A program made the translations under genes and the position numbers. A stretch of DNA of 64,000 nt from Streptomyces barringtoniae (GTDB lineage: Bacteria; Actinomycetota; Actinomycetes; Streptomycetales; Streptomycetaceae), in the NCBI RefSeq assembly GCF_020819595.1, contig NZ_JAJHNP010000009.1, positions 186,001 to 250,000 on the forward strand, in the 5' to 3' direction. Under the pieces are notes generated by a model. It searched no databases. It was not told the DNA's origin and saw nothing but the letters and a program-made list of their open reading frames with translations. This document shows positions 17,251-24,227 of the stretch, one piece after another (position 1 is the first letter of the stretch; every line of letters begins with the position of its first letter).

Positions 17251-18902
17251 GCCAGCCACACGGTCGTGTCCGGCGGGAGGGTCCTGCCGTCGATCGGGGA
17301 GCTGGTCAGCAGCACCTCGCCCAGCGGCAGCCGTACCGGCCCGTCGCCGAGGTTGGTCACGCAGCGCCAGCCCTCGCTGCGGGTGAAGTCCAGCACTCCG
17401 GCGGGGGCGTCCGGCGTCCAGGTCAGCTCCTCGCCCTCCAGCAGCTTGCGGCGCAGCCGCAGGGCGGTGCGGTACAGCTCCAGGGTCGAGCCCTCGGCCC
17501 CGGTCTGGGCCTCGACGGCGTACGCCGCGAAGGACGACGGCTGCGGCAGCCAGGCGCCGCCCGGCCCGAAGCCGTACGACGGCCCGTCCGCCGTCCAGGG
17601 CAGCGGCACCCGGCAGCCGTCGCGGCCCTTGCGGACATGGCCGGTCTGTTCCCAGATCGGGTCCTGCAGCACCTCGGTGGGCAGGTCGGCGACCTCGGGC
17701 AGGCCGAGTTCCTCGCCCTGGTAGAGGTACGACGATCCGGGCAGCGCGAGCATGAGCAGGGTCGCGGCGCGGGCCCGGCGCAGCCCGGCTCCGGGGTCGA
17801 TCGCGGGTGCGCTGCCGCCGGACAGCAGCCAGGCGGCGGGGTCGGTGCCGGGCGGAAGCATGAGGCGGGAGGCGTGCCGTACGACGTCGTGGTTGGACAG
17901 CACCCAGGTCGCGGTGGCGCCGGCGGCCCGGGCGGTGGCCAGTTCGTCGGTGATGACCCGGCGGAGCTCGTCGGCGTCCCAACGGGTCTCCAGGTACTCG
18001 AAGTTGAAGGCCTGGCCGAGTTCGTCGGGGCGGGCGTACAGCGCGCGGCGGGGGCCCGGGACCCAGGCCTCGGCGACCGCGGTGCGCGGCGGGCTGTAGG
18101 CGTCGAGGACCTTGCGCCAGTCCCGGTAGATCTCGTGGACCTCGTCGCGGTCCCAGTACGGGTGGCTGCCCGGCGGGACCAGCGGCAGGGACTCCTCGCC
18201 GGTGGCGCCGATGTTCCCGATGTCCCGCAGCGGCTCGGCGAGGTCCTTGGCGAGGCCGTGGGCGACGTCGACACGGAAGCCGTCGACGCCCCGGTCGGAC
18301 CAGAAGCGCAGGGTGGTGCGCAAGTCGGCGCGGACGTCCTCGTTGTCCCAGTTGAGGTCGGGCTGTTCGGGGGCGAAGAGGTGCAGGTACCACTCGCCGT
18401 CCGGGGTCCGCTTCCAGGCGCTGCCGCCGAAGACGGACTGCCAGTCGGTGGGCGGTAGTTCGCCGTGCGGGCCCCGGCCGGGCCGGAAGACATAGCGCTC
18501 GCGGGCCGGGGAGCCGGGGGCGGCGCGCAGGGCCTCCTGGAACCAGGGGTGCTGGTGCGAGGTGTGGTTCGGAACGATGTCGACGACGACCTTCAGGCCG
18601 AGCCGGTGGGCCTCGCCGACCAGAGCGTCGAAGTCGTCCAGGGTGCCGAGGCGGGGGTCGACGTCCCGGTGGTCGGCGACGTCGTAGCCGCCGTCGGCCA
18701 GTTCCGAGGGGTAGAAGGGGCTCAGCCACACGGCGTCGACGCCGAGGCCGGCGAGGTGGTCCAGGCGCTGGGTGATGCCGCGCAGGTCGCCGAGTCCGTC
18801 GCCGTCGGCGTCGGCGAAACTGCGGGGATAGACCTGGTAGATGACGGCCTGCCGCCACCAGTCGGGGTTCTTGGGGGAGAGGTCGGGGGAGCGCTCTGCC
18901 AT
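17247..18902 (-). CDS. GH13 alpha-glucosidase (oligo-1,6-glucosidase type)
   Basis: The start is the ATG at 18902, with GAAGGG 8 bases upstream. The 551-residue protein begins with the family-typical WWRQAVIYQVYPRSF and retains the GH13 catalytic set: nucleophile Asp212 in GFRVDVAHG, acid/base Glu278 in VAEAWV, and Asp339 in SNHD. It should hydrolyse alpha-linked gluco-oligosaccharides inside the cell. No ABC sugar transporter or LacI regulator adjoins it in this window. Its TAA stop lies within the TTAG that also ends the convergent gene. Confidence 0.9.
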   Translation of the reverse strand: MAERSPDLSPKNPDWWRQAVIYQVYPRSFADADGDGLGDLRGITQRLDHLAGLGVDAVWLSPFYPSELADGGYDVADHRDVDPRLGTLDDFDALVGEAHRLGLKVVVDIVPNHTSHQHPWFQEALRAAPGSPARERYVFRPGRGPHGELPPTDWQSVFGGSAWKRTPDGEWYLHLFAPEQPDLNWDNEDVRADLRTTLRFWSDRGVDGFRVDVAHGLAKDLAEPLRDIGNIGATGEESLPLVPPGSHPYWDRDEVHEIYRDWRKVLDAYSPPRTAVAEAWVPGPRRALYARPDELGQAFNFEYLETRWDADELRRVITDELATARAAGATATWVLSNHDVVRHASRLMLPPGTDPAAWLLSGGSAPAIDPGAGLRRARAATLLMLALPGSSYLYQGEELGLPEVADLPTEVLQDPIWEQTGHVRKGRDGCRVPLPWTADGPSYGFGPGGAWLPQPSSFAAYAVEAQTGAEGSTLELYRTALRLRRKLLEGEELTWTPDAPAGVLDFTRSEGWRCVTNLGDGPVRLPLGEVLLTSSPIDGRTLPPDTTVWLA

Positions 18903-18969
18903 ACGGGATCCCTTCGGGAAGGAGGACGATACAGGGAATCTGTCCACATTGCCCGGAAAAGGAACCTTC

Positions 18970-18993
18970 GGCCGGTGCCGGAGGGTACCGGCC
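18970..18993 (-). terminator. Hairpin downstream of the nucleoside hydrolase gene
   Basis: GGCCGGT (18970-18976) pairs with ACCGGCC (18987-18993) across a 10-base loop, just after the stop codon of the nucleoside hydrolase gene. No T-tract follows. Confidence 0.4.
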
Positions 18994-18999
18994 CGCCGC

Positions 19000-19968
19000 T
19001 TACGGGCGCTCCACCGTCTCCAGGTACAGCTTCACGAAACGGTCCACGTCGACCTCCAACGCCACGTGCACCAGGGCCTGTTCGCGCCTGCCCTCGTGGA
19101 TCTCGGACTCGCCGGGGCGGGGACGGCGGTCGACGATCGTCTGGCCCCGGGTCGGGCCGGGGGCGAGGCAGACCTCGACCGGCAGCAGGCGGGTGGTGAT
19201 GCCCTGCGGGTCGGCGACCGCGCACACCGCGCCCGCGTCGCCGAGGCCGCCCGCCTCCTCCGCCTCGGGGGCCTCGCCCTGGGCGGTCGGCCGGTGCGCG
19301 AGGAGTTCGCCGGCCAGACGGGTGCCGGGGTCGCTGCTCGCGCGCATCCGGTGGACGTCCGCCGCGTCCACGACCACCTGCATGAACACGTCGAGGCCGT
19401 ACATCGTGATCGGCACCCCGGCGGTCAGCAGGACCGCCGCCGCCTCCGGGTCGTGCCAGACGTTGAACTCGGCGACCGGCGTGGCGTTCCCGACGGACAC
19501 CGCGCCGCCCATGAAGACGATCCGCTCGATGTTGCGGGTCACCTCCGGATGGGTGCGCAGGAGCAGGGCGATGTTGGTCAGCGGCGCGGTGGGGATCAGG
19601 GTGACCGGGCGCGGCGAGGCCAGGATCTCGCGGCGCAGGAGGGCTACGGCGTCCAGCTCGGACGCGCTGCGTCTCGGCGCGGGCAGGCCCAGGTCGCCCA
19701 TGCCGTCGGAGCCGTGCACGTGCTGCGCCGACCGGGCCGGCTCGATCAGCGGGCGGTCGGCGCCCCGGCCCACCGGGATGTCCGGGGCGCCCGCCTGCTC
19801 CAGCACGGTCAGGGTGTTGCGGACCACGCCGTCGACGTCCGTGTTCCCGGCCACGCAGGTCACCGCCCGCAGATCGAGACCCGGGTGGCGCACGGCGAGC
19901 AGCAGGGCGAGGGCGTCGTCGACGCCGGTGTCGCAGTCGATGATCACGGGAATGGGCTGACCTGTCAC
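19000..19968 (-). CDS. Inosine-uridine preferring nucleoside hydrolase
   Basis: The GTG start at 19968 has AAGGAG six bases upstream. The 322-residue protein carries the calcium-binding DCDTGVDDALA motif (about 11-21) that defines this family, plus PLTNIALLLR and the FNVWHDPEAA segment containing the active-site Asn and His/Asp residues. It should cleave ribonucleosides to base and ribose. It is co-oriented with the downstream glucosidase gene but separated by 97 bases and a hairpin. Confidence 0.9.
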   Translation of the reverse strand: MTGQPIPVIIDCDTGVDDALALLLAVRHPGLDLRAVTCVAGNTDVDGVVRNTLTVLEQAGAPDIPVGRGADRPLIEPARSAQHVHGSDGMGDLGLPAPRRSASELDAVALLRREILASPRPVTLIPTAPLTNIALLLRTHPEVTRNIERIVFMGGAVSVGNATPVAEFNVWHDPEAAAVLLTAGVPITMYGLDVFMQVVVDAADVHRMRASSDPGTRLAGELLAHRPTAQGEAPEAEEAGGLGDAGAVCAVADPQGITTRLLPVEVCLAPGPTRGQTIVDRRPRPGESEIHEGRREQALVHVALEVDVDRFVKLYLETVERP

Positions 19969-20045
19969 GGCGGACTCCTTCCGTCAAGCCGACCTTAGAT
20001 CAGTACCGCCGCTCCCACAGGTGCGGTCACCCCCGCAGGCAACCG

Positions 20046-21281
20046 TCACTCCCACAGCGCGGTGCCGCGTGCGGCCACCCGTCCGGCGATCCGGGACAAC
20101 AGCTGCGGCACCGGCAGCTCGCCGGGCCGGCGGCCGTCCCGCAGCCGTACGGCGGCCAGGCCCGCCGCGGCCTCACGGGCGCCGATCACCGCCTGGTACG
20201 GCACCAGGCGCGCGGCGCGGATCCGGGCGCCGAGGCTGCCCTGCTCCGGACCCGCCACCTCGGCCCGCAGACCCTTCTCCACGGCCTGGCGCACGACCTG
20301 CGCCGCCTGCTCCAGCTGCTCCTCGCCGACCGGCAGGACGGCCAGCTGCACCGGGGCCAGCCAGGCCGGGAAGGCGCCGGCGTGCGCCTCGATCAGGTGG
20401 GCGACGGCCCGCTCGACGCTGCCGATGATGCTGCGGTGCACCATGACCGGGCGGTGCCTGGCGCCGTCCGCGCCGATGTAGTGCAGGTCGAAGCGGGCCG
20501 GCTGGTGGAAGTCGATCTGCACGGTGGACAGGGTGGACTCGCGGCCGGCCGGGTCGGCGATCTGCACGTCGATCTTCGGGCCGTAGAAGGCGGCCTCGCC
20601 CTCCGCCTCCTCGTACGCCGCGCCGGACGCGTCCAGGACCTCCCGCAGCAGTTCGGTGGCCCGGCGCCACAGCTCCGGATCGGCGACGTACTTCCCGCCC
20701 TGCCCGGGCAGGGACAGCCGGTGCCGTACGGCCTCGATGCCCAGGTCGGCGTAGGCGCGGGCGATCAGCTCCAGCGCGGCCCGGGCCTCCTGGACCGCCT
20801 GGTCCAGGGTGCAGAAGATGTGGGCGTCGTTGAGCTGGATGGCGCGGACGCGGGTCAGGCCGCCGAGGACGCCGGACAGCTCGGCGCGGTGCATGCTGCC
20901 CAACTCGGCGATGCGCAGGGGAAGTTCCCGGTAGCTGTGGGAGCGGGAGCGGTAGATCAGGGCGTGGTGGGGGCACAGGCTGGGCCGCAGCACGAGCTCC
21001 TCGGACCCTTGGGGGCCCAGCTTCATCGGCGGATACATGTCGTCGCTGTAGTGGTCCCAGTGCCCGGAGATCTCGTACAGCTCCCGTTTGCCGAGCGCGG
21101 GCGAGTACACGTGCCGGTAGCCGGCCCGGCGTTCGGCCTCGCGGATGTACTCCTCCAGGGTGTGCCGTACGACAGCTCCGTCCGGCAGCCAGTACGGCAG
21201 GCCCGCGCCCATCAGCGGGTCGGTGTCGAACAGACCGAGCTCGCGGCCGAGCCGGCGGTGGTCGGGGAATGGGGCGTTCAC
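20046..21281 (-). CDS. Second, short threonyl-tRNA synthetase lacking the editing domains
   Basis: The GTG start at 21281 lies behind a GAGGAG site. The 411-residue protein contains only the class II catalytic core and the anticodon-binding domain; the usual N-terminal TGS and editing domains (about 240 residues) are absent. The zinc ligands are kept: Cys103 (SLCPHH), His154 (NDAHIF) and His282 (VMVHRSI). The segment normally read as TQDDAHIF is IQLNDAHIF here (148-156), a change beside the threonine pocket. It may be a backup or an inhibitor-resistant ThrRS. The leader encodes a Thr-rich peptide and a terminator, so expression probably rises under threonine starvation. Confidence 0.9.
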   Translation of the reverse strand: MNAPFPDHRRLGRELGLFDTDPLMGAGLPYWLPDGAVVRHTLEEYIREAERRAGYRHVYSPALGKRELYEISGHWDHYSDDMYPPMKLGPQGSEELVLRPSLCPHHALIYRSRSHSYRELPLRIAELGSMHRAELSGVLGGLTRVRAIQLNDAHIFCTLDQAVQEARAALELIARAYADLGIEAVRHRLSLPGQGGKYVADPELWRRATELLREVLDASGAAYEEAEGEAAFYGPKIDVQIADPAGRESTLSTVQIDFHQPARFDLHYIGADGARHRPVMVHRSIIGSVERAVAHLIEAHAGAFPAWLAPVQLAVLPVGEEQLEQAAQVVRQAVEKGLRAEVAGPEQGSLGARIRAARLVPYQAVIGAREAAAGLAAVRLRDGRRPGELPVPQLLSRIAGRVAARGTALWE

Positions 21282-21324
21282 GGGGTCTCCTCGCTGCGGG
21301 AGGCGAACGCCCACGGAAGACACA

Positions 21325-21352
21325 AAGCCCCGGGGCGTTCGCCCCGGGGCTT
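21325..21352 (-). terminator. Attenuator hairpin in the leader of the second ThrRS gene
   Basis: A perfect 12-bp stem (21325-21336 with 21341-21352, loop of 4 bases) is followed on the minus strand by TGTGTCTT. It lies 16 bases after the leader-peptide stop codon and 43 bases before the synthetase start. The loop-side word GGCGAACGCC is also complementary to GGCGTTCGCC just downstream, giving an alternative pairing close to the ribosome binding site. Confidence 0.7.
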
Positions 21353-21368
21353 CGATGCTGGTCAGGTG

Positions 21369-21431
21369 TCAGCGCGCCGGGACGGTCTCCGGCGTCGTCG
21401 TGCTCTTCGGGCACTGCTGGGCGCGCTGCAT
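21369..21431 (-). CDS. Thr-rich leader peptide controlling the second ThrRS gene
   Basis: A 20-codon frame begins at the ATG at 21431 and reads MQRAQQCPKSTTTPETVPAR, with four Thr codons (ACG ACG ACG and ACC) within six codons. No ribosome binding site precedes it, but a -10-like TACGTT ends exactly six bases before the ATG, so the transcript is probably leaderless. A first hairpin, CGCCGG/CCGGCG (21375-21380 with 21389-21394), overlaps the codons just after the Thr run, and the terminator follows the stop. Ribosome stalling at the Thr codons would change which structure forms. Confidence 0.7.
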   Translation of the reverse strand: MQRAQQCPKSTTTPETVPAR

Positions 21432-21437
21432 GAGGCG

Positions 21438-21467
21438 AACGTAACAAGCGCGGAAGCGGCGGGTCGA
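21438..21467 (-). promoter_or_regulatory. Promoter of the ThrRS leader transcript
   Basis: TCGACC (21462-21467) and TACGTT (21438-21443) on the minus strand are 18 bases apart; the -10 lies at positions -12 to -7 relative to the leader ATG, the geometry of a leaderless transcript. Confidence 0.5.
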
Positions 21468-21482
21468 GGCAATTCCCGCGGG

Positions 21483-21540
21483 CCACTCACCCGGATCCGG
21501 CGGACCACTCACCCGGATCCGGCGGACCACTCACCCGGAT
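21483..21540. repeat. 22-bp tandem repeat, about 2.7 copies
   Basis: CCACTCACCCGGATCCGGCGGA starts at 21483, 21505 and 21527, the last copy diverging after CCGGAT. The array lies between the divergent ThrRS leader and lipoprotein genes. It is close to two helical turns per unit, so it could be a protein-binding array or simple slippage. Confidence 0.6.
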
Positions 21541-21636
21541 GGTCCGGGAGCGCTGGTGGGCCGGTCGGGGCGGTGGTGCCGTGAGATCAGGCACCACACC
21601 AGGACCCCCACCGGCCGCAGCCCCGGAGGCACCTCG

Positions 21637-22428
21637 ATGACCTCTCTGCACGACGCGCTACGCCCCCGCGGCCTCCCCCTCTGGCTCACCATCGCCGGTC
21701 TCCTCGCCATAGGCGGCTGCGCGGCCCTCGCTCTGAACCAGCCGGAGACCGCGACCCCGCCCCTCCCGACGATCGACAAGCCGTCGCCGTCGCCGAAGAC
21801 GTCCAAGCGGGCCGACGGCTCCACCCTCACCGACGGGCAGGCACAGGCCGCGCTCCTCAACGAGAACGACCTCGGCGCCCCCTGGACGGCGACCCGCGGG
21901 GCGGCCACCTGGCGGGACCAGCTGCTGAAGGCGACCACCTCGGCCGGCGCGTGCCAGCGGCTGCTGGACGCCCTCTACACCGACGAACTCCTCGGCGGCC
22001 CCGCCCGCGTCGCCGTAGGCCTGGACAACACCGACACCGACGCCCAGCTGCGCTACCAGATCGCCGCCCGCCGCCCCGCCGAGGTGGACGCGGCCCTCGC
22101 CTGGCTGAAGACTATGCCGGCGCAGTGCGCGCGGTTCACGGCCACCACGGGGACCGGGATCACGGAGGACGTCCAGGTCAGCGACGCCCCGCTGCCGCAG
22201 GTCGGGGACGCGCGCCAGGGCCTGCGGGTCAGCATCGCCGCCACCGATTCCCGCAACCGCCACGCCGTGCTCACGCTGGACGTGGCCGCCGTCCGGGTCG
22301 GCCCGGACGCGTTCGCCCTCACCAACGGCGGCTTCGGCGACGTCCCGAACGACGCGACCCAGGCCGCCGTCCAGATCGGCGCCCTGCGCCTGACGGACAT
22401 CCGCAGGCAGGGGCGGGCACAGGTGTGA
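21637..22428 (+). CDS. Putative lipoprotein
   Basis: The ATG at 21637 follows GGAGG by seven bases. The 263-residue protein has a hydrophobic N-terminal segment (about 14-28) ending in a lipobox-like AIGGC, a Pro/Ser/Thr-rich linker (about 35-60) and a soluble domain with two Cys (SAGACQRLL and MPAQCARF) likely to pair. The layout matches actinobacterial sensor-like or PknH-type extracytoplasmic domains, but I cannot assign a family. Confidence 0.7.
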   Translation: MTSLHDALRPRGLPLWLTIAGLLAIGGCAALALNQPETATPPLPTIDKPSPSPKTSKRADGSTLTDGQAQAALLNENDLGAPWTATRGAATWRDQLLKATTSAGACQRLLDALYTDELLGGPARVAVGLDNTDTDAQLRYQIAARRPAEVDAALAWLKTMPAQCARFTATTGTGITEDVQVSDAPLPQVGDARQGLRVSIAATDSRNRHAVLTLDVAAVRVGPDAFALTNGGFGDVPNDATQAAVQIGALRLTDIRRQGRAQV

Positions 22429-22438
22429 CCGTCGGCCT

Positions 22439-23782
22439 CTACAGCGGCGGCTGCGCCGGTGCCGGGCCCAGGGTCGTCGTGCCCGGGGTGGTGCGGTGGC
22501 CGAGGCCGGTGCGGTAGGCGTCCAGGGCGGCCTCGATACGGCCCGTGCGGCGCAGCAGGTCGCCCAGGAGGCGGCACAGGTCGGCCAGGTCACCGGCGGC
22601 ACCCGCGCGTTCCAGGATGCTGAGCGCGCGGACGTAGTGCTCCTCGGCGGCCTCGGTGTCGCGGGCGTCCTCGGCGATGATGCCGAGCAGGCGGTGGGCC
22701 GCGGCGGCGTGCACCGCGCCGCGCTCGGAGGAGAAGTCGCCGAGGACGCCCTCCAGGAGTACGGCGGACTCCTCCGGCTTTCCCCTGCGGTGCAGCACGT
22801 CGGCCAGTTCCACGGCGGCCTGGCTGCGGTACAGGGCGGCCCGGGACTCGGCGAGCATGGCGTGCGCCTGGCGCAACTCGGACTCGGCGCGCTCCAGGTC
22901 GCCGTTCTGGGCGCAGACGTAGCCGCGCATCCAGTGGCAGTTGGCCAGCTCCGTGCGCAGGCGCAGCCGGCGGTACAGCTCGGCGGCCTTGGCGAGGGAG
23001 GCGTCGGCCTCGGTGACCCGGCCCTCGGCGATCAGCGTGCGGGCCACCGATCGGTGCATCCGGGCGATCAGTGCGGGGTCGCCGGCCTGCGGCGCGAGCG
23101 CGAGGGCGAACTCGGCGGCCTGGGCGGCACGGGCGTGCGCGCCCATGTCCATGTACGGGCCGATCACGCTGGCGTAGAGCAGGAGCAGGGCGTCGGGGTC
23201 GTGCAGTCCGCCGCGGTTGAGTTCGTCCAGCGTCGACTCCAGCAGGTAGACGGCGTAGCGGAGTTCACCGGCCAGGTAGTGCGCGACCGCGCGGCCCCGG
23301 ACCGCCGGTACACGCACCGGGAGGGAGTCGTCCGCGAGGTGCGCCTCGGCGCGCTCGAAGGACTCCCGCGCCTTGTCCAACTCGCCCGTCTCCAGGGCGC
23401 ATTCGCCCAGGCCCAGCAGTGCGGTGGCCTGCTCGCAGCCCAGTCCGTGGGTCTCCGCCTCCGCGAGCAGCGCCGTGTACTGTCCGGCGGCCTCCTCGGC
23501 CCTGCCGTCGGCGAGGACGCGCTGGGCCTCGGTGAGGCGCAGGCGCAGGTCGGTGGCGAGGCGGGCGGGGCGGCCGACGGCCAGCTCCTCGAAGGCGACG
23601 CCGAGCCGGCCGGCGATGTGCCGCAGCGCCTCGTCGGAGGCCCGCACCCGGCCCGCCTCCAGGGTGGAGATGTACGCGGGTGTGTAGGCGGGTTCCGCCA
23701 ACTGCCGCTGGGTGAGCCCGCGCTGGTTGCGCAGCTGCTGTACGCGCCGTCCGATGACCGCAGGGTCGTCCCGTTCCCGCAT
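22439..23782 (-). CDS. XRE-family regulator with a TPR array
   Basis: The 447-residue protein starts at 23782 with GGGGG about 10 bases upstream. Residues 8-68 form a Cro/CI helix-turn-helix (GLTQRQLA, then YTPAYISTLEAGRV). Residues about 80-430 are helical pairs of the tetratricopeptide type (for example ATALLGLGECALETGELDKA). HTH plus C-terminal TPR is the architecture of RRNPP peptide receptors and of several Streptomyces regulators. A small secreted peptide is encoded divergently and the shared promoter region contains ATTAAG-TCTG-CTTAAT, a likely binding site. Peptide sensing is inference. Confidence 0.88.
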   Translation of the reverse strand: MRERDDPAVIGRRVQQLRNQRGLTQRQLAEPAYTPAYISTLEAGRVRASDEALRHIAGRLGVAFEELAVGRPARLATDLRLRLTEAQRVLADGRAEEAAGQYTALLAEAETHGLGCEQATALLGLGECALETGELDKARESFERAEAHLADDSLPVRVPAVRGRAVAHYLAGELRYAVYLLESTLDELNRGGLHDPDALLLLYASVIGPYMDMGAHARAAQAAEFALALAPQAGDPALIARMHRSVARTLIAEGRVTEADASLAKAAELYRRLRLRTELANCHWMRGYVCAQNGDLERAESELRQAHAMLAESRAALYRSQAAVELADVLHRRGKPEESAVLLEGVLGDFSSERGAVHAAAAHRLLGIIAEDARDTEAAEEHYVRALSILERAGAAGDLADLCRLLGDLLRRTGRIEAALDAYRTGLGHRTTPGTTTLGPAPAQPPL

Positions 23783-23837
23783 CGCGCCGAACCCCCAACT
23801 GCCCTGGGACCCCTTGCCGTTGGGCCCGTTCAGCCCC

Positions 23838-23870
23838 TAGGTTAAACGGCGGATTAAGTCTGCTTAATAC
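23838..23870. promoter_or_regulatory. Divergent promoters overlapping an AT-rich palindrome
   Basis: ATTAAG (23853-23858), TCTG and CTTAAT (23863-23868) form a perfect 6-bp-arm palindrome, strikingly AT-rich for this genome. On the plus strand TTAAAC (23842-23847) and TAATAC (23865-23870) are 17 bases apart; on the minus strand TTAAGC and TAACCT are also 17 bases apart across the same bases. A protein bound here could block both promoters. Confidence 0.55.
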
Positions 23871-23895
23871 GTCGCTGTTGTGTTGCGAGGTCACC

Positions 23896-24081
23896 GTGCC
23901 CGGACGTACATCCGAACCCTACGGAAACACCACCGCACGCAGGGCGGTCGCCGCCGCGCTGATCGCCGCGACAGCCCTGATCCTCGCGGCGAACGCGGGC
24001 CCGGCCCGCGCGGCGGAACCCCGGCCGACGGCCCAGCCCCGGTCGACCTCGACGCAGTCGCCTCCGGTGCTGCCGCTGTAG
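23896..24081 (+). CDS. Small secreted peptide precursor divergent from the XRE-TPR gene
   Basis: The GTG at 23896 follows GAGG by five bases and gives a 61-residue product. It has the parts of a Sec signal peptide: a basic segment (TTARRAV), a hydrophobic core of about 18 Ala/Leu/Ile residues and an ARA-AEP cleavage site. This leaves a mature tail of about 22 residues rich in Pro, Gln, Ser and Thr and ending in PPVLPL. It reads away from the shared AT-rich palindrome. The competing view is that the opposite strand carries a DUF397-type frame over the same bases, in which case this could be a shadow. Both frames have high GC in the third position, so composition cannot decide. Confidence 0.45.
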   Translation: MPGRTSEPYGNTTARRAVAAALIAATALILAANAGPARAAEPRPTAQPRSTSTQSPPVLPL

Positions 24082-24149
24082 GAGGACATACGCCACCACC
24101 ACGGTTCGTCCAACCGCGAGGGATTCGGATCGAGTTCGCGAAGGTCCAC
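23919..24149 (-). pseudogene. DUF397-like frame antisense to the secreted peptide
   Basis: The minus-strand frame from a GTG at 24149 encodes 76 residues containing WWWRMSSYSGSTGGDCVEV, an excellent match to the DUF397 signature (WRKSSYSG..GGDCVEVA). A weaker continuation, AVGRGSAARAGPAF, resembles the family's AVRDSK..GP segment. The length is normal for DUF397, and such proteins accompany HTH regulators in Streptomyces. There is no ribosome binding site and the C-terminal half is poorly conserved, so it may be a decayed gene, possibly overprinted by the plus-strand peptide. It could also be the real gene here. Confidence 0.4.
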
Positions 24150-24227
24150 GATGCAGCGGAGGGTAACGCCCCGAACGCGTACAGGTGGCCCTGTTCGCCA
24201 AACCGCCGGAGGCCTACGCTGCCGAGC

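Noticed and set aside
21282..21480. T-box riboswitch upstream of the second ThrRS gene
   Set aside because: I looked for the conserved T-box sequence (GGTGGNACCGCG-like) on the minus strand and found none; the Thr-codon leader peptide explains the terminator better.
21483..21540. Attachment site or integrated-element boundary
   Set aside because: Short tandem repeats only; no integrase, tRNA gene or flanking duplication in the window.
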